NCBI GenBank assembly: GCA_910577205.1
Contig: CAJTMA010000006.1
Span: forward strand, 19,448-83,447
Reading direction: 5' to 3'
DNA length: 64,000 nucleotides
From: an uncultured Alphaproteobacteria bacterium
GTDB taxonomy: Bacteria; Pseudomonadota; Alphaproteobacteria; RF32; CAG-239
Both the position numbers and the translations under genes were made by a program. Each line of letters starts with the position of its first letter. Positions within the stretch are counted from its first letter, which is position 1. This document shows, one piece after another, positions 34,325 through 43,043 of the stretch. Under the pieces are notes generated by a model. It worked only from the letters and a program-made list of their open reading frames with translations, was not told the origin of the DNA and searched no databases.

Positions 34325-34358
34325 AAAAAGCCCCTTGCCAAAAGCAAGGGGCTTTTTT
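34325..34358. terminator. Terminator of HTH copy B
   Basis: AAAAAGCCCCTTGC / GCAAGGGGCTTTTTTT, symmetric; also closes the convergent gene at 34358-34828. Confidence 0.9.
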
Positions 34359-34828
34359 TAATCAGCTTTGCCTCGAAACAAAATATCCGGGTGCGTATCC
34401 ATCCATTGGCAGAAATCATACCGACTGAAAGATGCTCCCGCCGTTTCATGGATACGGCGGTTTTGATTATAAGACTGCTCCAAATGTTCCAGCGTTTCGT
34501 ATTCCGTTTCGCTGTAAACACGATTCAGCTCCTGATAAATAGCCAAACGTTCTTCCGCATTAAATTGGGCAATAAATTTCTCGGCATGAGCTATTTGCTG
34601 CTCGAAACGACTGTTAAACTCGCGGGTTAAGTTATCAAGTTTATAATTTTGCGCAGCACAGTAGCGCGGATAGGCTTCAGTTTGCTGGCGGCGGAAAAGC
34701 AAAAAAGCCGTTACGTTATCAAATTCTGACTTATCATAGGCGGTTTCTCCCTGTGGCGCTTGTTGCACGGCCAGACTGACCGCCCACCCCACAATTAAAA
34801 CCAGAACAATTTGCAGATATTTTTTCAT
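34358..34828 (-). CDS. Exported protein of unknown function
   Basis: 156 aa. N-terminal signal or anchor MKKYLQIVLVLIVGWAVSLA, then a mostly helical, charged domain with two Cys (YPRYCAAQNY and YDFCQWMDTHP) that could form a disulfide in the periplasm. I recognise no family. It is convergent with HTH copy B, sharing the terminator, and lies downstream of the Nudix gene on the same strand with a 51-bp gap. Confidence 0.7.
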   Translation of the reverse strand: MKKYLQIVLVLIVGWAVSLAVQQAPQGETAYDKSEFDNVTAFLLFRRQQTEAYPRYCAAQNYKLDNLTREFNSRFEQQIAHAEKFIAQFNAEERLAIYQELNRVYSETEYETLEHLEQSYNQNRRIHETAGASFSRYDFCQWMDTHPDILFRGKAD

Positions 34829-34879
34829 TTATTTCCATAAAAAAGACCCCGGATGGATACCCGGGGTATAGGTTAATAA

Positions 34880-35440
34880 TTACAGAAGACGGTTTTCGGC
34901 CAGATATTTCCAGAGCGCGCAAGCGTGCATAGACTGAATAATTTCATTATGAGCCAGAAGCTGTTTAATTTCTTCCAGAGTCAAGAGGTGGACTGTCAGG
35001 CATTCGCCGCCGTCAAGATGCTGTTTGTCATCAAGCAATTCCACATCCTCGGCAATGAAGTTATATGTCCAGTTCGCGTTGGTGCTGGGATTGGTGGACA
35101 TTTTCATGTTCATCCGCCATTTGCCATTACCATAGCCGGTTTCTTCCAGAAGTTCGCGCTGGGCGGCAACCATCGGGGATGCATCTTCCGGGTCAACACA
35201 ACCGCCGCAAAATTCATAGTTTGTCGTTTGCGATCCGTGGCGATATTGGCGAATCATCACAAATTTTTTGTCTTTGGTGATTGCCAGCGTATTCACCCAG
35301 TCCGGATACTCCAGAACATAATATTTGGGCACGACAACGCCGTTGGGCAATTCGACTTTTTCCTCGCGGACAGTCAGCCACGGCTCATTAAACAGATACT
35401 TGCTGGCTAAAACTTTAGCCTTGTCATCACAATTTTCCAT
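34880..35440 (-). CDS. Nudix hydrolase (ADP-ribose pyrophosphatase-like)
   Basis: 186 aa. The Nudix box is recognisable as GGCVDPEDASPMVAAQREL with LEETGYG (about residues 79-104), where Glu residues bind Mg2+; the spacing before REL is slightly longer than the consensus. Strands such as YYVLEYPDWVNTLAIT before it resemble NudF-type ADP-sugar pyrophosphatases. The enzyme should cleave a nucleoside diphosphate linked to a sugar or similar. Substrate uncertain. Monocistronic or with the following exported protein. Confidence 0.85.
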   Translation of the reverse strand: MENCDDKAKVLASKYLFNEPWLTVREEKVELPNGVVVPKYYVLEYPDWVNTLAITKDKKFVMIRQYRHGSQTTNYEFCGGCVDPEDASPMVAAQRELLEETGYGNGKWRMNMKMSTNPSTNANWTYNFIAEDVELLDDKQHLDGGECLTVHLLTLEEIKQLLAHNEIIQSMHACALWKYLAENRLL

Positions 35441-35512
35441 AAGTTTACTTTTTAAATTAATAATAAAAAAACTACTGCCGTTGTAACATATTTTCCGGCA
35501 GAAGTAAACCGG

Positions 35513-36235
35513 CTATTTAATTACCCGGGCAACCGTCAAGGTATCAACCGAAGCCGCGCCGGCCTTTAAAATGGCTAAAGCGCATTCCCGGAGGGTAGAG
35601 CCGGTTGTCATGACATCATCAATCAGCAATACCCTTTTGCCGCACAACTTTTCCGGATGTTTGACACGAAAAGCTCCTTGAACATTTTTAATCCGTTCAT
35701 GACCGGAAAATTCGACTTGAGGCTTGGTTTTACGGTGGCGAACGACGCTGTCTAAATCCACCGGAATATTGCAAAGCTTGTTTAATTCTTTTGCCAGAAG
35801 TGCTGATTGGTTATAACGGCGTTTTATCATGCGGGTATAATGCAGGGGAATCGGAATGATGACATCTGTTCCGGCGGCGAAAATATCTTTGCCGCCCAGT
35901 AAGAGCCAACGCGCCAGAAAAGGCGCATTCTCCGTCCGGTCATGAAACTTGAAGTTCAAAATCAACGGTTTGGAATATTCATCATAACAGACCGCCGCAC
36001 GGTTCATGCGAAACGGCGATTTGCTATCAGCGGCACAATGTCCGCAAAGCATATCTTTTTTATGGCCGTGTTCGGGAAGCGGCAGACCGCAACGTTGGCA
36101 ATACGGACGGGTAATAAAATTAATTTGATTGAAACATTCCGGGCATAGTCCATTGGTGTCGCCAAGGATTTTACCGCATTTCAAACAGCGCGGCGGCAGA
36201 AAAATGTCGATTATTTTTTGGAAAAGCGGGTGCAT
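35513..36235 (-). CDS. comF: ComF-family phosphoribosyltransferase-like protein
   Basis: 240 aa. An N-terminal double zinc-ribbon has four CxxC pairs (Cys17/20, 31/34, 46/49, 64/67). A type I phosphoribosyltransferase domain follows, with the PRPP loop VLLIDDVMTTGST (about residues 204-216). ComF proteins assist import or processing of single-stranded DNA in naturally competent bacteria; in others the role is unclear. No other competence genes are visible here. Starts from an ATG 22 codons before the first ribbon. Confidence 0.9.
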   Translation of the reverse strand: MHPLFQKIIDIFLPPRCLKCGKILGDTNGLCPECFNQINFITRPYCQRCGLPLPEHGHKKDMLCGHCAADSKSPFRMNRAAVCYDEYSKPLILNFKFHDRTENAPFLARWLLLGGKDIFAAGTDVIIPIPLHYTRMIKRRYNQSALLAKELNKLCNIPVDLDSVVRHRKTKPQVEFSGHERIKNVQGAFRVKHPEKLCGKRVLLIDDVMTTGSTLRECALAILKAGAASVDTLTVARVIK

Positions 36236-36306
36236 TAATTACTTCTTACTTAGCTAACAATAACAAAAAAACTTTGCCGGGATTGCGTCGTCAAACCGTT
36301 GGTTTT

Positions 36307-36341
36307 CCTCGCAATGACAATAAAAAAATGTCATTACGAGG
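36307..36341. repeat. Palindromic dispersed repeat
   Basis: CCTCGCAATGACA and TGTCATTACGAGG form an inverted repeat with one mismatch and a 9-base loop. It is followed by CGACGAAGTAATCTCAG, the inverse of a motif found upstream of cassettes A and C. This matches a dispersed intergenic repeat family. Confidence 0.65.
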
Positions 36342-36367
36342 CGCATCGCGACGAAGTAATCTCAGCC

Positions 36368-36658
36368 TTATCGGCAAATATCATCATAAATATCCTTCCA
36401 ACCGGGATTAAACGAATTTATCAAATTAATCTTCCTTTCCCGATTTCCATTTTTCAATTGTTTTTCTCGGGAAATGGCATTTTCAATCTGTTCATAGATT
36501 TCATAATATACTAATTTAACTAAATGATAACGAGATGAAAACCCCGGTATCAATTTATGCTTATGTTCATATATCCGCCGTATTAAATTGTTAGTTACCC
36601 CAATATACAATGTTGTATTTACTTTATTTGTCAGGATATAAACGTAATATTGTTCCAT
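36368..36658 (-). CDS. GIY-YIG nuclease-superfamily protein (UPF0213-like)
   Basis: 96 aa. The GIY-YIG core is complete: YYVYILTN (residues 4-11), LYIGVTNNLIRRIYEHK and KLVYYEIYEQIENAISREKQ with the catalytic Arg and Glu. Single-domain members are thought to act in DNA repair or to be domesticated from mobile endonucleases. It begins 2 bp after the sucD stop codon on the same strand, so it may be co-transcribed with the SUF/suc cluster. A dispersed palindrome lies downstream. Confidence 0.88.
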   Translation of the reverse strand: MEQYYVYILTNKVNTTLYIGVTNNLIRRIYEHKHKLIPGFSSRYHLVKLVYYEIYEQIENAISREKQLKNGNRERKINLINSFNPGWKDIYDDICR

Positions 36659-36660
36659 TT

Positions 36661-37536
36661 TTATTTGGGACTGAGTTTCAACAATTCGTGATGGATGGCG
36701 TTGATGTTGTCGACAACGGTCATGCCGGAAGCTGACATTGCCTCGATTTTATCCTGCACCGTAATATGCCCGTTGGTAACAATATCTCCGGCATAGCCCA
36801 TTTTGTGTCCAAAAGGCACGGCATTGCCTGCCACAAAACCGATTACCGGCTTTTTGTGCGGCAAATTTTTATAAAACTCGGCGCAGCTCTCTTCAAAAGT
36901 GCCGCCCATTTGCCCAATCATCACAATTGCATCTGTTTTATCATCCTCATGAAACAGTCCGAGCAAGTCCTTGAATCCCGTGCCGACAAGCATATCATCC
37001 CCAAGGCCGATAACAGTCGATTGCCCTAAACCGGCGCGGTTAATTTCCAAAACGGCTTCATAAGTCAATGTCGAAGAACGCGAGATGACACCGATACGCC
37101 CGGGAACATGGATGTTTTCAGGAAAAATTCCCAATCTGGCTTCTCCCGGGGTGATAATGCCCGGTGTATTCGGGCCGATCATCCGGGTGGCTGAGCCTTT
37201 CAGCATGGCTTTGATTTCAAGCATATCTTTAATCGGCACGCCATCGGCAATACAAACCGTGGTTTGCAGCCCGCTTTCCACCGCCTCACGCACCGCAGAT
37301 TTTACAAAACGCGCCGGCACAAACATAACCGAAGCGTTAGCGCCCGTTTCTTTGACGGCAGCCTTCACCGTGTCAAACACCGGCACATCCAAATGTTCTG
37401 TTCCGCCTTTACCGGGCGTTACACCCGCGACAACCTTAGTGCCATAATCCATAGAGCGTTTGACATGGAAAGATGCCTGAGTTCCGGTTATGCCTTGAAT
37501 CAAAACTTTTGTATCTTTATTTACCAAAATAGACAT
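36661..37536 (-). CDS. sucD: Succinyl-CoA synthetase alpha homologue lacking the phosphohistidine
   Basis: 291 aa, colinear with SucD. The CoA-binding Rossmann half is well kept (VAGVTPGKGG, ANASVMFVPARF, GPNTPGIITPGE). In the ligase half, the universally used His of the MGHAG motif is replaced: the codon at 36793-36795 gives MGYAG (Tyr248). The Glu that contacts it is Gln209 (IGQMGG instead of IGEIGG; codon 36910-36912). Without the His, the normal phosphoenzyme step cannot occur. The reading frame is intact, so the protein is probably made. It may be a CoA-binding pseudoenzyme or have changed chemistry. It overlaps sucC by one base. Confidence 0.88.
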   Translation of the reverse strand: MSILVNKDTKVLIQGITGTQASFHVKRSMDYGTKVVAGVTPGKGGTEHLDVPVFDTVKAAVKETGANASVMFVPARFVKSAVREAVESGLQTTVCIADGVPIKDMLEIKAMLKGSATRMIGPNTPGIITPGEARLGIFPENIHVPGRIGVISRSSTLTYEAVLEINRAGLGQSTVIGLGDDMLVGTGFKDLLGLFHEDDKTDAIVMIGQMGGTFEESCAEFYKNLPHKKPVIGFVAGNAVPFGHKMGYAGDIVTNGHITVQDKIEAMSASGMTVVDNINAIHHELLKLSPK

Positions 37537-38738
37537 TAGTCGGCAGCCTCCATCGCGGCCAGAAGTTTGTCAACCGAATCTTCCATACTGTCGGCAATAA
37601 TCAACGGCAGTTTGGAATGGAGCAAAATATCCTTGGCTTCATCTTTATTTGTACCTTCAAAACGCACAACCAACGGCACATTCAATCCCACCTCGGAAGC
37701 GGCGGCAACAATCCCTTCCGCCAATAAGTTACAGCGCAAGAAACCGCCCAGAACATTAATCAAAATTCCTTCTACGCGGGGATTGGTCATAATAATCTTA
37801 ATGCCGGCGGCAATTTTATCTTTATCGACACCGCCTTTAACGTTTAAGAAGCAAGCTGTTCCCTCGCCTTTCTCCCGGATTAAGTCCATCGCAGCCAAAG
37901 CAATGCCGTCACCGTTAACAATACAGCCGATAGAGCCGTCAAATGAACTATATTGAAAGCCGTTTTTATTGGCTTTCAGCTCACGTTCTTCCGTTTCGTA
38001 TTCATCCTGCAAAGGAAGAAAATCTTTATGACGGTACAAGGCATTGTCATCAATCGACAATTTGGCATCCAGCGCAATAATGTTTCCTTTGGTATCAACC
38101 CCGGCCGGGTTAATTTCCAGCATAGTTGCATCACAGTCCACAAAAACCTTATGCAGCCCGTTAATAAAAGTTTCCAAGCCCGTCAAGCTTTTGGGGCTAA
38201 GTTTCAAAAAGGTCATTACCTGATGGATTTGTTCCGGTGTCGCGCCAGCGGCTAAATCTAATTGCAACCGCAGAATTTTTTCCGGAGCTTCTATGGCAAG
38301 GGTTGAAATTTCCTGCTCTTTAATATCGGCAATCAGCAGCATAACTGCCGCATTCATACGGTCAATAACCAAGCCGGCATAAAATATCTTCCGAACCTTG
38401 GTAAAGGCTTCAACGTAGATACGGCTTACCAGCTTGCCTTTCGGGCCGGTTTGCGGGGTGACCAATGTGCTCCCCAGCATTTGCGCCGCTTCGCGCATGA
38501 TATCCCGGCGGTATTTAACCTGCCGGATGCCGCTTTTGCGCCCTGCTGATTTTTCAATAAATTTACCATGATTGCGCGCACCGGACTGAATTTGGGCTTT
38601 GAGCACCCATGGCCCGCGAAAAGATACGGCCCGCGCCGCATTTTTGGCCTCCAGAGGCGTATAGGCTATCCGGCCTTTGGGAATATTGATTCCGTATTGG
38701 CTGATAATCCGTTTGGCCTGGTACTCATGAATATTCAT
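37536..38738 (-). CDS. sucC: Succinyl-CoA synthetase beta homologue, diverged active-site loops
   Basis: 400 aa, colinear with SucC (MNIHEYQAKRIISQYGI at the start, ATP-grasp fold, MLEINP, FDGSIGCIVNGDG). Several normally invariant segments differ: the GGRGKxGG loop reads GARNHGKFIEKSAGRKSG, the LDVGGGA segment reads LNVKGGV, and FGGIxRCD reads LGGFLRCN. These bind nucleotide or the phosphohistidine loop of the partner, so the changes agree with those in SucD. The ATG overlaps the sufE stop codon (TAATG), giving tight coupling to the SUF genes. The assignment to the family is certain; the classic reaction is doubtful. Confidence 0.87.
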   Translation of the reverse strand: MNIHEYQAKRIISQYGINIPKGRIAYTPLEAKNAARAVSFRGPWVLKAQIQSGARNHGKFIEKSAGRKSGIRQVKYRRDIMREAAQMLGSTLVTPQTGPKGKLVSRIYVEAFTKVRKIFYAGLVIDRMNAAVMLLIADIKEQEISTLAIEAPEKILRLQLDLAAGATPEQIHQVMTFLKLSPKSLTGLETFINGLHKVFVDCDATMLEINPAGVDTKGNIIALDAKLSIDDNALYRHKDFLPLQDEYETEERELKANKNGFQYSSFDGSIGCIVNGDGIALAAMDLIREKGEGTACFLNVKGGVDKDKIAAGIKIIMTNPRVEGILINVLGGFLRCNLLAEGIVAAASEVGLNVPLVVRFEGTNKDEAKDILLHSKLPLIIADSMEDSVDKLLAAMEAAD

Positions 38739-39139
38739 TAATCACCCTGTTCGGCATAAAATTTTATCTTATTAACCATGGACATTAAACCGTTGCGGCG
38801 GCTTGGGCTTAAATTTTCCTGTAATCCGAGTTTAGCAAAAATATCTTCAATGGCAATGTTTTTAATTTCCGATGGGGATTTGTCATTATATACGGCCAGA
38901 ACGACGGCGACTAATCCCCGGACAATAATGGCGTCGCTGTCGCCGCGAAAATGTATCCGTCCATCTTTATATTCGGGCACAAGCCAAACCTGCGACTGAC
39001 AGCCGGGGACTTTCCAATCCGCGGTTTTAAACTTGTCGTCCAGCCCTTCCAGGCTGCTGCCCAAATCAATGATATACCCGTAACGGTCTTCCCAACTGTC
39101 ACAAAAAGAAAAATTATCAATCAGTTCTTCAATATCCAT
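38738..39139 (-). CDS. sufE: Sulfur acceptor protein SufE
   Basis: 133 aa. The sulfur-accepting Cys47 lies in VPGCQSQVW, the SufE signature. The protein receives persulfide from SufS and passes it to the SufBCD scaffold. It sits 11 bp after sufT and overlaps sucC at its end. Length and motif are normal. Confidence 0.95.
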   Translation of the reverse strand: MDIEELIDNFSFCDSWEDRYGYIIDLGSSLEGLDDKFKTADWKVPGCQSQVWLVPEYKDGRIHFRGDSDAIIVRGLVAVVLAVYNDKSPSEIKNIAIEDIFAKLGLQENLSPSRRNGLMSMVNKIKFYAEQGD

Positions 39140-39150
39140 AAGGCTTATCC

Positions 39151-39576
39151 TTAAAATAATTCCATCATCGCGCGGGCATCTTCGCTCAGGCGTTCCATCG
39201 ACCAGGCCGGCTCCCAGACAATTTTGACCGTGACGATGCCTGTCCCCTCAACCAGCGCGACAGCATCCGCCGCCTGCTGCGGCAAAATCCCGGCAACAGG
39301 GCAGCCCGGCGCAGTCAAGGTCATATCAATATCAATATTGCCGTTATCGGCAATGCGGATGTCATACACCAGCCCCATATCCCAGATGTTTATCATTATT
39401 TCCGGATCACAGACGGTTTTTAAAGCTTCAATCACATCCTCTCGCGAAGCTGTCTTTTCATCTGACGGCTTGGATTGTCCGGCTGTCGCCATATATTCTT
39501 TCTTCTCTGCCGTTGACAGTGTCATAGCGTTTAACAAATCGGCTTCGTGGGGATTATCGTGATTTTCATCTGTCAT
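39151..39576 (-). CDS. sufT: SUF-associated MIP18/DUF59 protein SufT
   Basis: 141 aa. A 45-residue acidic N-terminus precedes the MIP18 (DUF59) domain: CDPEIMINIWDMGLVYDI, MTLTAPGCPVAG with the conserved Cys, and a final VWEPAWSMERLSEDAR. SufT helps mature Fe-S proteins and is commonly located in SUF operons. It follows the EamA gene by 10 bp. Confidence 0.92.
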   Translation of the reverse strand: MTDENHDNPHEADLLNAMTLSTAEKKEYMATAGQSKPSDEKTASREDVIEALKTVCDPEIMINIWDMGLVYDIRIADNGNIDIDMTLTAPGCPVAGILPQQAADAVALVEGTGIVTVKIVWEPAWSMERLSEDARAMMELF

Positions 39577-39586
39577 TGTTACTTCC

Positions 39587-40477
39587 TTAATGCGTGTGGC
39601 CGGTTAAAAATATCAGGCCGACAATAGATATCAGCAGCAGAAGAATAAACTGCGGTTTGATTTTAACGTAATCCTGCCGATGATTAAAGCGGTTGAACAA
39701 TAATATCCACACCGGGTAAGCATGGACAATAGCGGCAACATAAGCCGGATTGGGCGTGAGATACATTGCATAGGTTTTCAAAACCCCGTGGATTATGGCA
39801 AACAGCATAAAAAACCACGCAAAATGAAGATTTTTCCGGTCAAATACTTCAAGCAGCTTATGCCCGCGGCGCAGGTGAACCGCCAGATTGACGCTGCCCG
39901 CCACCAAAGAGGTGATAAACGTATAGTAATAAATGGCGGAAACCAGATTTTCTGCCCCTAAATGGGTGGTTTCCTTATTCGTGACATCAATAAAGATTTC
40001 GCAAAACATTCCGAGAGCCAGAAAGCTCAAGGCCTTACGACTGGCTTTGGCCTGCAGAATAAAAATCAGGGCTACAGTTGTGCCCAGCAGGCAAGCCAAG
40101 ACTAATCCTAAATGCAGCGGGCTGTTAACAAATACGGCGATTTCTGCCGGATGGAGCAGAATCCAGAAAACAAAAATAAACGCGATGCTTAACGGGTGAA
40201 TCAAGCTGGTAACTTGCGCGCCAAAGGTTTTAGCGCCGTTCAAAATACGGTTATCTCCCAGAGAAATAACCAATCCCTGCGCAATACAAAGCCCGTAAAA
40301 GCTCCAATTATGTATCGGCGAAAAGATAAAAACAAACGGCAGTAAGACCGCGGCCGTTCCCAACCCGCGGTATACCATTAATAAAGAGCCTTTTATCTTA
40401 ATAAACTGGTTCACATAAACATAAGCCGAAGTCAGCAGGCTTACGCCGATTGCCAATAACCACCAGTAATTCTGCAT
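39587..40477 (-). CDS. EamA/DMT-type multi-spanning transporter
   Basis: 296 aa with about ten hydrophobic helices and the two-half arrangement of the drug/metabolite transporter superfamily (SLLTSAYVYVNQFIKIKGSL in helix 1; LKTYAMYLTPNPAYVAAIVH near the end). Substrate unknown. It is inserted between sufS (55 bp upstream) and sufT (10 bp downstream) on the same strand, which is unusual for a SUF cluster. It might move a sulfur or amino-acid metabolite, but this is only guilt by association. It is not a close relative of the frameshifted transporter at 22488-23373. Confidence 0.82.
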   Translation of the reverse strand: MQNYWWLLAIGVSLLTSAYVYVNQFIKIKGSLLMVYRGLGTAAVLLPFVFIFSPIHNWSFYGLCIAQGLVISLGDNRILNGAKTFGAQVTSLIHPLSIAFIFVFWILLHPAEIAVFVNSPLHLGLVLACLLGTTVALIFILQAKASRKALSFLALGMFCEIFIDVTNKETTHLGAENLVSAIYYYTFITSLVAGSVNLAVHLRRGHKLLEVFDRKNLHFAWFFMLFAIIHGVLKTYAMYLTPNPAYVAAIVHAYPVWILLFNRFNHRQDYVKIKPQFILLLLISIVGLIFLTGHTH

Positions 40478-40532
40478 GCGTTTTTCCTTTACATCTCATG
40501 CAGTTATAAGCTTTTACAAACAGTTGTCAAGT

Positions 40533-41756
40533 TTAGAGGAGCATTTTTTGAGCCTTGCGGATAGCCGGAAGCAAGGCATCAATGTCTTCCTTAGTTGTAT
40601 ACAGCCCGAAAGAAGCCCGGGCAACGCTTTCGTAGCCCATCCGGTGCACCAGAGGCTCAGCACAGTGATGGCCGACACGGACGGCAATCCCTTCTTTATC
40701 CAGCACAAAAGCCAAATCCTGCGGGTGGATGCCATCAACCACAAATGAGAACACGCCGCCTTTTTCCTTAGCTGTTCCAACCAGTGTCAAACCGGGTACA
40801 TTTTCCCATTGTTGCCGCGCATAAGCTGTCAGGTCATCTTCATGCTGTTTGATATTATCCATACCGAGGTGCTTCATATAGCGCAAAGCCTCGCCTAAGC
40901 CTATTGCTTGCACGCAAGCAGGCGTGCCGGCTTCAAATCTTGCCGGCGGCGGCATAAAGGTTGTCTGGTCATAAGTCACAACATCAACCATATCGCCTCC
41001 GGTTTGGTACGGCGGCATCGAATCGAGCAGGTCAAACTTGCCGTAAAGGATGCCTATTCCGGTCGGGCCATAAGTTTTATGCCCGGAGAAAGCCAGAAAA
41101 TCACAATCCAAATCCTGAACATCAACCGGCTGGTGGACAATATACTGGCAGGCATCGACCAAGAACAGAGTGCCATTTCGATGGGCGGCTGCGGCCATCT
41201 GCTTAACCGGAAAAACCGTTCCCAAAACATTTGACATTCCGGTAACCGCAACCAATTTGGTGCGCGGTGTCAATGCTTTCAAAAATTCTTCTTCAAGATA
41301 GCTGCCGTCATCCGCTATCGGGAATATCTTCAACGAAAAACCGATTTCATCACGCAGCATTTGCCACGGCACAAGGTTGGCATGGTGTTCGGCTTGAGAA
41401 ATCAAAACTTCATCCCCGGGTTTTAAAAATTTACGCCCCCAGGTCGCGGCCACCAGATTGATGGATTCCGTCGCATTCCGGGTAAAAATAATTTCATCGG
41501 CAGAATTTGCGTTAATAAAATCGCGGACAATTTCCCGCGCTTCTTCATAAGCTGCAGTTATCTCCTCCGACAGGCGGTATATGCCGCGATGGACATTGGC
41601 ATAACTCCGGCAGTAAATATCATTCAGGCGATTGATAACGGCATAAGGTTTTTGCGCTGAGGCTGCCGAATCCAAAAAGATATTCGGTTTGCCATTGATT
41701 TTCTCTGACAAGACCGGAAAATCTTTGCGTATTTCATAAACATCATACATTTTCAA
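40533..41756 (-). CDS. sufS: Cysteine desulfurase SufS
   Basis: 407 aa, class V aminotransferase fold. PLP-binding Lys227 lies in FSGHKTYGPTGIG and the persulfide-forming Cys365 in RVGHHCAEPL, typical for group II desulfurases. It extracts sulfur from L-cysteine to give alanine, handing it to SufE. The start ATG (41756) follows the sufD stop by 72 bp. Confidence 0.96.
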   Translation of the reverse strand: MKMYDVYEIRKDFPVLSEKINGKPNIFLDSAASAQKPYAVINRLNDIYCRSYANVHRGIYRLSEEITAAYEEAREIVRDFINANSADEIIFTRNATESINLVAATWGRKFLKPGDEVLISQAEHHANLVPWQMLRDEIGFSLKIFPIADDGSYLEEEFLKALTPRTKLVAVTGMSNVLGTVFPVKQMAAAAHRNGTLFLVDACQYIVHQPVDVQDLDCDFLAFSGHKTYGPTGIGILYGKFDLLDSMPPYQTGGDMVDVVTYDQTTFMPPPARFEAGTPACVQAIGLGEALRYMKHLGMDNIKQHEDDLTAYARQQWENVPGLTLVGTAKEKGGVFSFVVDGIHPQDLAFVLDKEGIAVRVGHHCAEPLVHRMGYESVARASFGLYTTKEDIDALLPAIRKAQKMLL

Positions 41757-41828
41757 ACGCTTTCATTTTGTTGCGGATTTTTATTTATATATAAGGCCGC
41801 TCTCTGCCGCTTCAACTTAATATTTTTG

Positions 41829-43043
41829 CTACTTTAGTTTTTTTAACCATTCGCGGACGGATTCAGAAGGTATACGGCTGAAAACATCCTCCAGATAAGC
41901 GTCAATCAGCAGTTGGCGGGCTTCATCAAGCCCAATGCCGCGCGCCTGCATATAAAACAGCTGCTCTTCATCCAACTCGCCGCTGGCTGCGCCGTGCGAA
42001 CACTTCACATCATCGGCAAAAATTTCAAGCTCCGGCTTAACGTCTATTTCCGCCGTGTCGCTTAACAGCAAAGCCTTATGCAGCTGTGTCCCTTCGGTTT
42101 TTCCGGCGCCGGGCGCAATATGTATTTTCCCCTGAAAAACGCCTTTAGCATCACCGCCGACAACACCTTTGACGACTTGTGACGAATGCGTTTCCGGCAC
42201 TAAGTGTTCAATATCGGTGGTGGTGTCAATCGTTGCCCAGCCGTTCATCAGATAAGCCGCGTCAACCTGCGCACAAGCATCCGTTCCGCACAGTTTAATC
42301 TTGGTTTCGTTGCGGGCAATATTCGCCCCTTTTTGCAGGCAGAAACTTCTATACTGCGAGCAGGTCTGTTGTTCCACCGCGTGAAAAGCAATATGGTTGG
42401 CTTTAAATGCCTCATTCTGATATTTATAATGATTGACTTTGGCATTTTCCGCGACAAAGATTTCGTTTACCTGGTTTAACAGATAGCGGGATTTTACTTC
42501 GCCCTCATAATGGTAATATTCTATCAAATCAATTTCGCTGCCTGCTCCGGCAACGATTATGTTACGGATATTTTCCAGCAAATTATGCCCGTCTGCCCGG
42601 GTAAAATATATGACAGCCAAGGGCTTATCCAATATAACGCCCGGCGCAATTTCCAGCAGGAAGCCCTGCTCCAGACAGCTGCTGTTCAAAGCGGCAAAAG
42701 GATAATGTTCAATGTCGGCCAGTTTGTTCAGATATTCCTCTGCGGCGGACAGCGGTTTCAGTGTTATGCCGGCCGGCAAACTGCCGTCATCGGCAAACAA
42801 TTTGCCATTAACAAAACTAAGCTCATAAACCGGAAACGGAAATTCAACTTTACCCGGGGCTGTTATCCCCTGAAAAATTTCATAATCATCGGTATTAAAC
42901 TCCCGGAGTTTGGTATATTTCCAAGCTTCCGTCCGCGGCGTTGGCAGACCCTGGCGGATAAAAGCCTCACGCCCTGCCTTGCGTATGGTTTCCAGCCATG
43001 GTGACGCCGTTTCCAAAGATATGTCTTGCAATAAAGCGCCCAT
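41829..43043 (-). CDS. sufD: Fe-S assembly scaffold subunit SufD
   Basis: 404 aa. The C-terminal beta-helix core of the SufB/SufD family is clear (HSSQVVKGVVGGDAKGVFQG, KIHIAPGAGKTEG, DDVKCSHGAASGELDEEQLF). With SufB and SufC it forms the SufBC2D scaffold. It overlaps the end of sufC by one base (TAATG type coupling). Confidence 0.95.
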   Translation of the reverse strand: MGALLQDISLETASPWLETIRKAGREAFIRQGLPTPRTEAWKYTKLREFNTDDYEIFQGITAPGKVEFPFPVYELSFVNGKLFADDGSLPAGITLKPLSAAEEYLNKLADIEHYPFAALNSSCLEQGFLLEIAPGVILDKPLAVIYFTRADGHNLLENIRNIIVAGAGSEIDLIEYYHYEGEVKSRYLLNQVNEIFVAENAKVNHYKYQNEAFKANHIAFHAVEQQTCSQYRSFCLQKGANIARNETKIKLCGTDACAQVDAAYLMNGWATIDTTTDIEHLVPETHSSQVVKGVVGGDAKGVFQGKIHIAPGAGKTEGTQLHKALLLSDTAEIDVKPELEIFADDVKCSHGAASGELDEEQLFYMQARGIGLDEARQLLIDAYLEDVFSRIPSESVREWLKKLK

